DNA from: Chloroflexota bacterium
Lineage (GTDB): Bacteria; Chloroflexota; Anaerolineae; J102
Assembly (NCBI GenBank): GCA_029782215.1
Contig: JAKOVD010000209.1
Coordinates: forward strand, 27,099 to 91,098
DNA length: 64,000 nt
Direction of reading: 5' to 3'
Below, piece after piece: positions 26,488 through 36,590 of the stretch. Below the pieces are notes generated by a model. It worked only from the letters and a program-made list of their open reading frames with translations. It did not search any database and was not told where the DNA came from. Made by a program: the position numbers and the translations under genes. Positions within the stretch are counted from its first letter, which is position 1; each line of letters opens with the position of its first letter.

Positions 26488-27654
26488 ATGTTCACAATTC
26501 TATCTACTTGGCGCGTCGCCTTCTTCGCCGTTCTGGCTCTGTTGTGCCTGGTGCCGGCGCGGCCCGCGCGTGCGGCGTCTCCTTTGCCGCCTGGCTACCG
26601 CGCCGAAGCATTTGCCGCCAGTCCGGGTTTCATCACCGATCTCACGTTCGGCCCTGATGGCAGGCTCTACTACCTGGACAATGACTACCGCCAGATCCGC
26701 GTGCTGGACGCTGCAGGCAACGTTGTCCGGCAGATTCCACTGCCAAAGCCCCCCGGTTATCCGAAGTTCGTGATCAGCCAGTCGCTTGGGCTGGCGCTCG
26801 ACCCCGACTTTGCCCATAACGAGGTCTACTACGTACACTACCTGGACGAGACGACCTGGTCGAACCGGGTGCTGCGTTTTCGATATGACAACGGCGTCAC
26901 GACCGATGTGGCGCTTCTCCTGACCGTTCCGCTGCCGGCCAACCCGAGCGACCCGGCGAATCCGTGCACGGATCACAACGGTGGTCATCTTGCCTTCGGC
27001 CCGGATGGCATGCTCTACGTTCCCATCGGCGACAACTGCCATTCCGAGCTGGCGCAGGACCTTGGTCAGCCCCAGGGCTCGGTGCTTCGCATCAGCCCGG
27101 TCGACGGCTCCGCCCCGGCCGACAATCCGTTCAACGACGGCGCCGGCCCAAACGACGACAGGATTTGGGCCAAAGGTCTGCGCAACCCCTTTGGACTCGA
27201 CTTCGATCCGGTGCAGGGTGACTTGTGGCTGACGGACAATGGGCCTGGCTGCCAGGACGAGGTCAACCGGGTTCACGCGGGCGGAAACTACGGCTGGCCA
27301 TTGAGCAGCATCAGCTACTTCGAGTGCAAAGACCCCGGCTCTCCCTACATCCCACCCCTCTGGCAGTGGACGCCCACGCTGGCGCCCACCGGCATTGCCG
27401 TTTACCGGAACGGCGAGATCATCTCCTGGGAGGGGGACCTTTTCCTGTGCACGTTCAACAACGGCGGCCTTCACCATCTTGTCCTCGATGAGACGCGCAC
27501 GCAGATCGTCAAGGATGAGGTACTTGATATCAAACCGGTCGGTTGCAGGACCGACGCCAGCATGGGACCCGACGGCGCCCTCTATTTTGTCGACATGAAA
27601 ACGATTAATCGTCTGCACCGGCAGGGTGTGTGGCTTCCACTCTTGCACCGCTGA
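26488..27654 (+). CDS. PQQ-dependent sugar dehydrogenase-type beta-propeller (GSDH family)
   Basis: 388 aa from the ATG at 26488, with a signal peptide (FFAVLALLCLVPARPARAAS). Propeller motifs are FITDLTFGPDGRLYYLDN, HNGGHLAFGPDGMLYVPIGDN, WAKGLRNPFGLDFDPVQGDLW and NNGGLHHLVLDE. Soluble glucose/sorbosone dehydrogenases bind PQQ and Ca with such residues. Many family members have unknown substrates. Secreted or periplasm-like location. Confidence 0.85.
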   Translation: MFTILSTWRVAFFAVLALLCLVPARPARAASPLPPGYRAEAFAASPGFITDLTFGPDGRLYYLDNDYRQIRVLDAAGNVVRQIPLPKPPGYPKFVISQSLGLALDPDFAHNEVYYVHYLDETTWSNRVLRFRYDNGVTTDVALLLTVPLPANPSDPANPCTDHNGGHLAFGPDGMLYVPIGDNCHSELAQDLGQPQGSVLRISPVDGSAPADNPFNDGAGPNDDRIWAKGLRNPFGLDFDPVQGDLWLTDNGPGCQDEVNRVHAGGNYGWPLSSISYFECKDPGSPYIPPLWQWTPTLAPTGIAVYRNGEIISWEGDLFLCTFNNGGLHHLVLDETRTQIVKDEVLDIKPVGCRTDASMGPDGALYFVDMKTINRLHRQGVWLPLLHR

Positions 27655-27730
27655 GGCGGCTGCCGTGCCGATGGTGATCCATCCCTCATCCTGGAGGCGC
27701 ATCCGCTTCTGCGGCCACCGGGGGCTGTGC

Positions 27731-27736
27731 TAGAAT
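27731..27736 (+). promoter_or_regulatory. Extended -10 (TGC-TAGAAT) before the FG-GAP/PhoD gene
   Basis: TAGAAT with TG one base upstream. No good -35. A perfect 7-bp hairpin (CCCAACC/GGTTGGG, 27752-27770) follows in the untranslated leader, before the ATG at 27792. Confidence 0.4.
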
Positions 27737-27791
27737 CGCCTTCCTGCTCTTCCCAACCGTGGAGGTTGGGCGTCTTCCTGCCCGTCCACTG

Positions 27792-30698
27792 ATGCCATCC
27801 CGCGACTTCCGTTTGTTGCCCCTGGCGCTGATATTGGCGCTGGCGGCCTGCCAGCAGCGTCCCGCGCCCAGCCCTACGGCGCCCGCGGCCATGCCCACAG
27901 CCACGGTCGCTCCGGCCGCCACTATCACACTGGCGGCTGCGACGCCCGGCCGACCGGCGGAGACGCCTTCGCCCTCACCGGCGCCGCTCATGCCGGCGCC
28001 GACGCTCCTCAATCCGTCCGGTTTTCGCATCCTGACGCAGACTGACGCCTTCAACACCAACCAGCCGGCCGACGAGAACGCGAACGGCCTGGACGAGCCG
28101 TGGGATCATCTGGGCGCAGCCCTGGTTACAGGCGATTTCAACCGGGATGGTTATGCCGACCTGGCGGCCGGCGCCACCGGCGAAGCTGCTGCCGGCGCCC
28201 CGCACACGGGCGCAGTGTATCTGTGGCAAGGTTCGGGGGGCGGGCTGACCCTGGGCAGATACCTTGTCCTGCTGCCTCCCGATGCGGAGAGCGCCCAGGA
28301 CGGGAGCCATTTTGGCGCCGCCCTGGCCGCAGGAGACGTCAACGGCGACAAGTATGTCGATCTGGTGGTGGGAGCGCCGGGTCAGGACGTGCAGGGCCTG
28401 GCGGGCGCGGGCGCCGCCTGGCTGTATGAGGGGTCGAGCTGGCGTCCTCAAAAGTCCCATCCGCTGGCGCCTACGCGTGCGGCGATGGCGGGCGAGGCTT
28501 TCGGCTCCTCGGCAGTGGTGGCCGACATCCAGGGCGACCGTCACGCCGATGTCATCATCGGGGCGCCCGGCCGGACCTCCGGCGGCGCGGCGGGGGCCGG
28601 CGGCATCACCCTGCTGCCCGGTTCCAAGGATTGGCTGGGTGGCGAGCTGCCTTTTGATCAGGCTTCCTTCGGGGGCGCCAATGAGCCAGGCGACGCTTTC
28701 GGCGCGGCCCTGGCCGCAGGTGATTTCAACGGCGATAGCTACGCCGACCTGGCCGTTGCCGCGCCGGGAAAGGCCAATGGCGCTGGCGCCGTCTACGTCG
28801 TGGACGGCTCGCGCAAGGGACTTGCCCAGGGCCAACTCTATACGGCGGCGGAAGCAAAAGGCGCATTGCTGCCCGGCGCGGACTTTGGGGCCAGCCTGAC
28901 GGCAGGCGACTTCAACGGCGATGGCTTGAGCGATTTGGTCATAGCGGCGCCTGGGGAGCCCACCGGCCAGGGGTTGACTCCCGGGGCCATCTATCTGTTG
29001 TACGGCGCAAAAGGTGGGGGCCTGCAGGCGGCGGGTCGCTGGACGGCAAGCCAGGCAGGCACGGCGACCCCATCCGGGGGGCGCTTTGGCCAGGCCTTGG
29101 CTGTGGGGGACTTGAACCACGACGGCAAGTCCGACCTGGTCGTGGGGGCTCCGATCCGGGCAGAGACGATTGCGCCTGCCAGCGCCGCTGCGGCTTCCCA
29201 GGGAGGCGCCGTCTATCTCTTTGCCGGCGCCGGACAAGGACTGCTGCCGGGCCCGGTGCTGAAGGCCGCCGATTGGGGTGAGACGCCCGTTCCCGGCGAC
29301 GGTTTTGGCGCCAGCGTGGCCCTGGGGAACATCCTGGGCACCGGCGCCAGCGACCTGGTGGTGGGCGCGCCGGATGCCACGGCCAGCGGCCAACTGCAGT
29401 CGGGAGCGCTTTACTTCGTGGGCGGTCTGCCGTCCCACTCTCTCATCACCCACGGAGCCGTGCTGGGCGCCGTAACCGATCACAGCATCAAGATCTGGGC
29501 GCGGGCCGATCGCAGCGCTGCTTATCAACTGAAATTCAAGCGCACGGGTACTGCGAACTGGACGGCCACGCCGGCACTGGCGCTCACGGCGGATGAAGAC
29601 TTCAGCGGTGTCATCACCCTGAACGACCTCCAGCCTGACACTCAATACGAGTACGTGGTTGTGCTCGACGGCGTCGAGCAGCCGGATCGCGGGGGCGAAT
29701 TCACGACCCTCAAGCCGCAAGGACAGCCTCTTGCCTATCGCTTCGCGCTGGGCGCGGATATGTACTACCCGAACCAGCCCTTCACGATCTTCAATGCCGC
29801 GGCGGCCAAAGAGCCGAGCTTTATGCTGTTGATCGGCGACCAGATCTATGCCGATGGTCCCGACCTGGTTGCCGACACCAAGGCCGGCTATGAGCGCAAG
29901 TACAAGGAGAACTGGGCGGATCCGGCGTTTGCCGCCTTTGCCCGGCGGCGCCCGACGTTCATGATCTGGGATGACCATGAAATCATGAATGACTGGGATT
30001 TTGGGAAGTCAGGACGCTACCAGAGCGCCAAGCTGGCCTATGACGAGTACCAGAATCGCCAGAACCCGGAACCCCTGGCGCCCGGTGAAAACTACTACAC
30101 GTTCAGCGTGGGCGATACCGACTTTTTCGTGCTCGACGCGCGCAGTTTCCGCAGCGAAAAAGGTATGCCGGCAGGCCCGACCAAGACAATGCTGGGTGCG
30201 CAGCAAAAGCAGGCCCTCGAGGACTGGCTCCTCAACTCGAAGGCTGCCTTCAAGTTCATCGTCAGCAGCATTCCCTTCAACAAGTACGCCAACACCGGCA
30301 GCGTAGAGGAAGGCCAGGACAACTGGAACAACTACCAGCACGAGCGCGCCGAGATCTTCAATCTGATCCGCGACCACTGCATCGGGGGTGTCGTCCTGCT
30401 GACCGGTGACCAGCATTGGACCGGCATGTTCAAGCTGCCCTATGCGGAGCCCGTTCAATTGTATGAGTTCATGCCCAATCCCCTGGCGGTGCCGTTGCGA
30501 CCGATGACCGACTCCACCGACCCTGCCATCCTCTACAAGGACAACACCAAGCTGATCTACGGCTTGTTCGATGTCGATACGACCGTGCAGCCGCCCCGCA
30601 TCCATCACGAAATGTTGGACCGCGACAACAACGTCGTCTACCAGCTCGACGTGACGACCGACGATATCCTGCCGCCAGGCGCCTGCACGCCCAAGTGA
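27792..30698 (+). CDS. Lipoprotein: FG-GAP propeller fused to PhoD-like phosphatase
   Basis: 968 aa from the ATG at 27792. Lipobox LALAAC (Cys20) and a Pro/Thr linker. At about 75-555 there are seven integrin-type FG-GAP blades with Ca loops (DFNRDGYADL, DVNGDKYVDL, DFNGDSYADL, DFNGDGLSDL, DLNHDGKSDL). A PhoD domain follows: fibronectin-like start (GAVTDHSIKIWARAD), LLIGDQIYADG, MIWDDHEIMNDWDFG, RSFRSEKG and LLTGDQHW as metal ligands. PhoD enzymes are Ca/Fe phosphodiesterases. The fusion suggests a surface-bound enzyme on a sugar- or Ca-binding propeller. Confidence 0.9.
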   Translation: MPSRDFRLLPLALILALAACQQRPAPSPTAPAAMPTATVAPAATITLAAATPGRPAETPSPSPAPLMPAPTLLNPSGFRILTQTDAFNTNQPADENANGLDEPWDHLGAALVTGDFNRDGYADLAAGATGEAAAGAPHTGAVYLWQGSGGGLTLGRYLVLLPPDAESAQDGSHFGAALAAGDVNGDKYVDLVVGAPGQDVQGLAGAGAAWLYEGSSWRPQKSHPLAPTRAAMAGEAFGSSAVVADIQGDRHADVIIGAPGRTSGGAAGAGGITLLPGSKDWLGGELPFDQASFGGANEPGDAFGAALAAGDFNGDSYADLAVAAPGKANGAGAVYVVDGSRKGLAQGQLYTAAEAKGALLPGADFGASLTAGDFNGDGLSDLVIAAPGEPTGQGLTPGAIYLLYGAKGGGLQAAGRWTASQAGTATPSGGRFGQALAVGDLNHDGKSDLVVGAPIRAETIAPASAAAASQGGAVYLFAGAGQGLLPGPVLKAADWGETPVPGDGFGASVALGNILGTGASDLVVGAPDATASGQLQSGALYFVGGLPSHSLITHGAVLGAVTDHSIKIWARADRSAAYQLKFKRTGTANWTATPALALTADEDFSGVITLNDLQPDTQYEYVVVLDGVEQPDRGGEFTTLKPQGQPLAYRFALGADMYYPNQPFTIFNAAAAKEPSFMLLIGDQIYADGPDLVADTKAGYERKYKENWADPAFAAFARRRPTFMIWDDHEIMNDWDFGKSGRYQSAKLAYDEYQNRQNPEPLAPGENYYTFSVGDTDFFVLDARSFRSEKGMPAGPTKTMLGAQQKQALEDWLLNSKAAFKFIVSSIPFNKYANTGSVEEGQDNWNNYQHERAEIFNLIRDHCIGGVVLLTGDQHWTGMFKLPYAEPVQLYEFMPNPLAVPLRPMTDSTDPAILYKDNTKLIYGLFDVDTTVQPPRIHHEMLDRDNNVVYQLDVTTDDILPPGACTPK

Positions 30699-30717
30699 CC
30701 CCGTTCTGAGGCCCCTC

Positions 30718-32226
30718 TTGAATCGATTTGTTCTGCTCGCCATCTTTCTGCTTGCGCTTGTGGTGGCCGTTCAGGCGTTGCTGATGCTTGATCGCGATCG
30801 CCAGACGGCGGCTGTGAGCAGTGGAACGGCCGCTCCCACCCAGTCTGCCACGCCGGCGGCGACCCGGCAGCCGACCTATACCCCTACCTCCAGCATCACC
30901 CCCAGCGCCACCCCCACCGCGACGCCGGTCGCCACGCCTACCCCTACGGCGACGGCCACGGCAACTGCCAGCCCGACACCCACGCCCACACCCACCGCCT
31001 TGCCTCACGTCGGCGTCGCGGTTGCGAATGTGCGCGCCGGACCCGGCGCGAATTACCCCGTGCTTGCCAAACAGGCAGCCGGCGCCCCGCTGGTGGTGGT
31101 CGGCAAGACCGCCGCCGGCGATTGGCTGGCCATTCAGACACCGGACAAGGAACCGGGCTGGATCGCCGCCGAACTCGTAGCCGGTGGCGTCGCTGCGGAC
31201 CTGCCTGTGCTGACGCCGCCGCCATCGCCTACGCCGCTGCCGCCTACGGCGACGCCTCCCCCGCTGGCGCTGGCTGCCCCGGCCGTGGCAGGGCCCGCCC
31301 CGGCCCGCGTCCCTCGCCTGGTGCTGGCGAACTACTTCACCTGGTATGACAACAACACCTGGAATGGCTGCAACGTCAGCGCGGGTGACCGTCCGCTCCA
31401 GCCCTACCATTCGGATGACCCGGAAACGATTGGCCGGCAGGTGAACGAGGCCTTGAGCGCCGGGATCGATGGCTTCACGGCGCAGTGGGCCACGCCGGGC
31501 GACCGCACCGACCGCAACTTCGCCAACGTATTGGCCAAGTCGCAGGGAACGGGCTTCCAGTCCACGGTGGTCTTTCTACGCCATATCTGGCCTGGCGCCA
31601 CCTATGGCAATACGGTCGAGGCCGTTCGCTACCTGCTCAGCCACTATACGGGCCACCCGAACTTCCTCAAGCTGAACGGCCGGCCGGTCATCTTCTTCAC
31701 CGACGTCCCCCGTCTGCCGCGACCGGGCGGCCAGAGCGCACAGGCGGCCTGGGCCGCTATTCGCAGCCAGGTGGACCCCAACCACAGCACCATCTGGATC
31801 GCCGAGGGCCTGGATCCGTCGTACCTGAGTGTTTTTGACGGGCTTTGGGTCTACAAGGTGACGCACGCCTCCTCACCCAACGACTACACCAAGGCCTCCC
31901 GCTGGGCGTCGCGGGTGCGAGCCATGGAGAAACAGACCGGCCAGGCCAAGCTGTGGGTCGGCACGGTCATGCCCGGCTGGAACGATCTGCGCGCCGGCTG
32001 CCGTCCGGACGTGCGGGTGCCTTCGGCGCCCTATGCCCGGGATCGCGCCGGGGGCGATTTCTACCGCGCCACCTACAACGCCGCCGTCGCCAGCAACCCC
32101 GATCTGCTCTGGGTCAACAGCTTCAACGAATGGGTGGAAGGCACCTACATCGAGCCGGGCCGGGCCTACGGCGATGCGTACCTGAACCTGACCCGCGATC
32201 TCGCTGCCCAGTTCAAGTCACGTTAG
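30718..32226 (+). CDS. SH3-domain, GH99-like glycosidase, membrane-anchored
   Basis: 502 aa, TTG start at 30718, 19 bases after the PhoD stop. Signal or anchor helix (FVLLAIFLLALVVAVQALLML), a Thr/Pro-rich linker, a bacterial SH3 domain (VANVRAGPGANYPVLAKQAAGAPLVVVGK), a second linker, then an endo-alpha-mannosidase-like TIM barrel: LANYFTWYDNNTWNG, GIDGFTAQWATPG, VVFLRHIWPGATYGN, LLWVNSFNEWVEGTYIEPG. GH99/GH71-like enzymes act on mannans. The acid pair NEWxExxxIEP is present. Likely a partner of the upstream PhoD protein at the cell surface. Confidence 0.87.
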   Translation: MNRFVLLAIFLLALVVAVQALLMLDRDRQTAAVSSGTAAPTQSATPAATRQPTYTPTSSITPSATPTATPVATPTPTATATATASPTPTPTPTALPHVGVAVANVRAGPGANYPVLAKQAAGAPLVVVGKTAAGDWLAIQTPDKEPGWIAAELVAGGVAADLPVLTPPPSPTPLPPTATPPPLALAAPAVAGPAPARVPRLVLANYFTWYDNNTWNGCNVSAGDRPLQPYHSDDPETIGRQVNEALSAGIDGFTAQWATPGDRTDRNFANVLAKSQGTGFQSTVVFLRHIWPGATYGNTVEAVRYLLSHYTGHPNFLKLNGRPVIFFTDVPRLPRPGGQSAQAAWAAIRSQVDPNHSTIWIAEGLDPSYLSVFDGLWVYKVTHASSPNDYTKASRWASRVRAMEKQTGQAKLWVGTVMPGWNDLRAGCRPDVRVPSAPYARDRAGGDFYRATYNAAVASNPDLLWVNSFNEWVEGTYIEPGRAYGDAYLNLTRDLAAQFKSR

Positions 32227-32240
32227 GACGAGAGGATCGT

Positions 32241-32284
32241 GCGCGGTGTCCTGACCGGTCTGGTAAGCGGTCAGGACATCGCGC
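32241..32284. terminator. Large hairpin between convergent genes
   Basis: A 17-bp stem (one G-U) closes a 10-base loop: GCGCGGTGTCCTGACCG at 32241-32257 with its complement at 32268-32284. It lies between the ends of the GH99-like and DHS-like genes and has no T-run on either side, so it may act as a bidirectional, non-canonical terminator. Confidence 0.55.
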
Positions 32285-32299
32285 AAGGACACCTGTAGG

Positions 32300-33285
32300 T
32301 CAGGCCTGGCCGTCCGCCAGGACATAGGCGAAGATGAGGGGGGCGACGATGGTGGCGTCCGACTCGATCAGGAACCTGGGGGTGCTGATGTCGAGTTTCT
32401 CCCAGGTGATCTTCTCGTTGGGGATGGCGCCCGAATAGGAACCGTAGCTGGTCGTCGAGTCGCTGATCTGGCAGAAGTAGCCCCAGAGCGGTGTCTCTTC
32501 CAGTTCCATGTCCTGGCGCAGCATCGGCACCACGCAGATAGGGAAGTCGCCGGCGATGCCGCCGCCGATCTGGAAGAACCCAATCGGTTGGCGCTTGCCC
32601 TGGTCGCTGTACCATTGGGCCAGCATTATCATGTACTCGATGCCCGAACGCACCGTATGCACGTTGCGGATGTGCCCGCGCAGGCAGTGCGAGGCAAAGA
32701 TGTTGCCCGTGGTGGAGTCCTCCCAACCAGGCACGATGATGGGCAGGTCCTTCTCGCACGCGGCGACCAGCCAACTGTCCCGGGGATCGATCTGGTAGTA
32801 GGGCTCCAGGCGACCGCTGCGGAGGATGCGGTAGAGGTACTCGTGGGGGAAGTAGCGTTCACCGCTCTGGTCGGCGGCGGTCCACTCGTCGAGAATCGCG
32901 TGCTCGATGCGGCGAATGGCCTCTTCTTCCGGGATGCACGTGTCGGTGACGCGGTTGAGGTGCCGGGCCAGAAGATCGTGCTCGTCCTCGGGCGTGAGGT
33001 CGCGATAGTTGGGAATGCGGACGTAGTGGTCATGCGCCACCAGGTTGTAGAGGTCTTCCTCCAGGTTGGCGCCGGTGCAACTGATGGCATGGACCTTGTC
33101 CTGCCGGATCATCTCTGCCAGGGAAACGCCGAGCTCGGCGGTGCTCATCGCACCCGCCATCGCCACCAGCATGTGGCCACCATCGCCGAGAAAGCGGCGA
33201 TAGCCTTCGGCGGCGTCGACCAGGGCAGCCGCATTGAAGTGGCGGTAGTGCCGCCTGATGAAGGTCTTGATGCTGGTGGCTTCGT

Positions 33286-33289
<4 letters not shown>
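32300..33289 (-). CDS. Deoxyhypusine-synthase-like aminobutyltransferase (probable homospermidine or related synthase)
   Basis: 329 aa. DHS fold with NAD-site motifs (AGAMSTAELGVSLAEMI, SCTGANLEEDLYN, PGWEDSTTGN, IGGGIAGDFP) and a Lys298 in ITWEKLD at the place of the catalytic Lys that carries the aminobutyl group. Bacteria have no eIF5A hypusine target, so bacterial members are thought to make polyamines such as homospermidine. It is the last gene of a run with agmatinase (ATG overlaps its stop by 4 bases) and arginine decarboxylase, which supports a polyamine role. The exact product is inference. Confidence 0.88.
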
Positions 33290-34194
<905 letters not shown>

Positions 34195-34244
34195 AGGACG
34201 ATCGGGGTAAGGGGTGGCGCCGGCACAGGCGGGCGCCCTTGACT

Positions 34245-34790
34245 TCAGATCAGGATTGCGGCGGCGACGACCGTCGTCCAGACGCCCCCGGTTTCAGCGT
34301 TGACGGCCATGGTGATGCTGGTCGAATCGACGATCTCCCTGCCCATCATGTACTGCTCTTTGCGTTCGTTGTAGTCTTTGTCCGCATCGAAGGGGATGCC
34401 CAGGGTGGTGGCAAGCATGGTGGCGGCCAGATCCTCGGCGTAGTCCCCAGACTCCTGGTCGGTTTGGCCATAGGAATGGTGCTCGGACAGATACCCGTAT
34501 TTGTCACGGTCGGCGGGCCTGGCAACGCCGATGGAGGCCGCAATCCGGCGCCCCGGCTCGTTGCTGGACATCTCGGCGATGACCGCAAACACGATCTCGC
34601 CTGGCTGGAGCAGCTTCAAGCCGTCTTCGCGCTCGACGATGGTGCAGTTGGGTGGAAAGATCGAAGAGACACGCACAAGGTTGAAGTGGGCAATGCCGGC
34701 CTCACGCAAGGCCATTTCAAAGCTCGACAGCTTTTCCTTGTGAATGCCCACACCGCGGGTGAGAAACAATTTGCGGGGAATGAGTCGCAT
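34245..34790 (-). CDS. pdaD: Pyruvoyl-dependent arginine decarboxylase
   Basis: 181 aa from the ATG at 34790 (ribosome site AAAGGAAA). RVSSIFPPNC holds the Ser42-Ser43 pair at which the proenzyme cuts itself to make the pyruvoyl group. Further family motifs are GEIVFAVIAEMSSNEPGRRIAASIGVA, YGYLSEHHSYG and VDSTSITMAV. It makes agmatine from arginine without PLP, a type frequent in archaea and patchy in bacteria. First gene of the polyamine run. Confidence 0.93.
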   Translation of the reverse strand: MRLIPRKLFLTRGVGIHKEKLSSFEMALREAGIAHFNLVRVSSIFPPNCTIVEREDGLKLLQPGEIVFAVIAEMSSNEPGRRIAASIGVARPADRDKYGYLSEHHSYGQTDQESGDYAEDLAATMLATTLGIPFDADKDYNERKEQYMMGREIVDSTSITMAVNAETGGVWTTVVAAAILI

Positions 34791-34844
34791 GGAGATTTCC
34801 TTTGGCTGGGTTTGTTTGATAGCTGGACTACAAAACAACGCGCA

Positions 34845-34873
34845 ATGGTAAACGAATGGCGGCAGTGGGCCAA
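34845..34873 (-). promoter_or_regulatory. Possible promoter of the polyamine operon
   Basis: On the minus strand TTGGCC (34873-34868), 17 bases, TACCAT (34850-34845). Start near 34838, about 48 bases before the ATG. The match is moderate. The nadB-pdaD gap (222 bases) also holds an 8-bp inverted repeat, GGCTGGAC/GTCCAGCC. Confidence 0.33.
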
Positions 34874-35012
34874 ACACGCGCAACCGACCTCTGAGGGGCG
34901 GCTGGACCGCCTCGCCATTTGGCAACTCGTCCAGCCGTCTCCCGGAGGTCTGGCCAGGGCAGACGCCCTTCAGACGCCGGCATGCCACTGCCTCCAGCCG
35001 GGGTGGGGCTGC

Positions 35013-36590
35013 CTATTCGCGATAGTGGCAGCCCATGCTGCGGCCATTCTCCCAGGCAGCATGGGCGACGATCACGGCGACGCGAATGGCGTTGCGCAGA
35101 CCGATCAAATTGTCGTTCAGGCGGCTGGTGCGATAGAAGCTGACGATCTCGGTCTCCAGGTTGTAGAGATCGTCGAGGGCGCGCTGCAGGCGTCGGGTTG
35201 TTCGCACCAACCCCACGTAGTTCCACATGATGCTCTTGATCGAGGTCATGTCCTGGCTGATCAGGGCCGGGTCCGGGGACTCCGGGCTGTCGTCGCGCCA
35301 GGGTGGAATGTCATCGGCCTCGATCGCAAGCCTGGCGGGCAGATGGCTGGCGATGTGGCTGGCGGCGCGCTTGCCCCAGACCAACCCCTCCAGCAGCGAG
35401 GTGCTGGCCAGGCGGTTGGCGCCGTGGAGGCCTGTGCAGGAGACCTCGCCCACCGCATACAGATGTTCAACCGTCGTGCAGGCCCATTCATCCACCCACA
35501 CGCCGCCACAGGCGTAGTGGGCAGCCGGGACCACGGGCACCAGGTCCGTCGTGATGTCGACGCCATAGGCCAGGCAGCTTTTCAGGATCGTGGGGAAATG
35601 CTCGCGGATATCCTTCTCGGGAATGTAGCTGCGCAAATCCAGGTAGACGTTCTGCACATCGCGTAGAAGCATCTCGCGGTGAATGCTGCGCGCGACCACG
35701 TCGCGCGGCGCCAGGTCCTTCCATTCCGGATCATAACGCTGCATGAAGGGCTCGCCGTCGGCATTCACCAGGCGTGCTCCGGCGCCGCGCACGGCTTCGG
35801 AGATCAGGAAATTGGGCGCGTTGAGCTGGTGGAAGGTGGTGGGGTGAAACTGGACGTACTCCATGTTGATCACCCGCGCCCCGGCACGATAGGCCATCGC
35901 CACCCCATCCCCGCGCGCGCCTACGGGATTGCTCGTGCGCAGGAAGATCTGGCCCAGGCCGCCGGTGGCCAGGATGGTCTCCTTGGCCAGGCAGCGCAGC
36001 ACGCGGCCGCTGGATTGCTCATACAGGTAGGCGCCCACGCACGCACGCGGGTCGTAGATGGCCAGGCGATTGAGGGAGTGGTGTGACGGCGTCAGCAGGT
36101 CGACCGCCGTGTAGCCTGTGAGCAGCCGGATGTTGGGATGCGACTCGATGGCCTGCGTCAAGGCCATTTCGATGGCTTTGCCGGTGGCGTCGGTGGCGTG
36201 GACGATGCGAGGCTGTGTGTGCCCCCCCTCACGCACCAACGAGAGGGTGCCGTCGTCGTTGCGGTCGAATGGGACCGCGGCCCTTTCGAGCAAGATCTCC
36301 CGCAGCGCCTCCGGCCCTTCGCGGGACAGGATCTCTACGGCCTTGGGATTGCAGTGGCCGGCGCCGGCGCGGGTGATGTCGGCGGCGAGGGCCTCGGGGG
36401 AGTCATGCAGCCCGCGATAGATGATACCGCCCTGAGCCCAATAGGTGTTGGACTCCCAAACCTCGCTTGTGCGGGTAACCACGGTGACAGGAATGCCCTG
36501 GTCGGCGAGTCTCAGGGCTGCTGTGGCGCCGGCAATGCCGCATCCGAGGATCAGAACCTCGGCCTCGATCAGTTCATCCATGGGTCTCAT
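35013..36590 (-). CDS. nadB: L-aspartate oxidase
   Basis: 525 aa. FAD-binding LILGCGIAGATAALRLAD near residue 12, TYWAQGGI, GGLGQIFLRTSNP, and the active-site HPTTFHQ... GARLVNADGEPFMQRYDP... LAPRDVVARSI region, then GEVSCTGLHGANRLASTSLLEGLVWG. It oxidises aspartate to iminoaspartate for quinolinate synthesis. It overlaps nadA by 4 bases and is the last gene of nadC-nadA-nadB. Confidence 0.96.
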   Translation of the reverse strand: MRPMDELIEAEVLILGCGIAGATAALRLADQGIPVTVVTRTSEVWESNTYWAQGGIIYRGLHDSPEALAADITRAGAGHCNPKAVEILSREGPEALREILLERAAVPFDRNDDGTLSLVREGGHTQPRIVHATDATGKAIEMALTQAIESHPNIRLLTGYTAVDLLTPSHHSLNRLAIYDPRACVGAYLYEQSSGRVLRCLAKETILATGGLGQIFLRTSNPVGARGDGVAMAYRAGARVINMEYVQFHPTTFHQLNAPNFLISEAVRGAGARLVNADGEPFMQRYDPEWKDLAPRDVVARSIHREMLLRDVQNVYLDLRSYIPEKDIREHFPTILKSCLAYGVDITTDLVPVVPAAHYACGGVWVDEWACTTVEHLYAVGEVSCTGLHGANRLASTSLLEGLVWGKRAASHIASHLPARLAIEADDIPPWRDDSPESPDPALISQDMTSIKSIMWNYVGLVRTTRRLQRALDDLYNLETEIVSFYRTSRLNDNLIGLRNAIRVAVIVAHAAWENGRSMGCHYRE

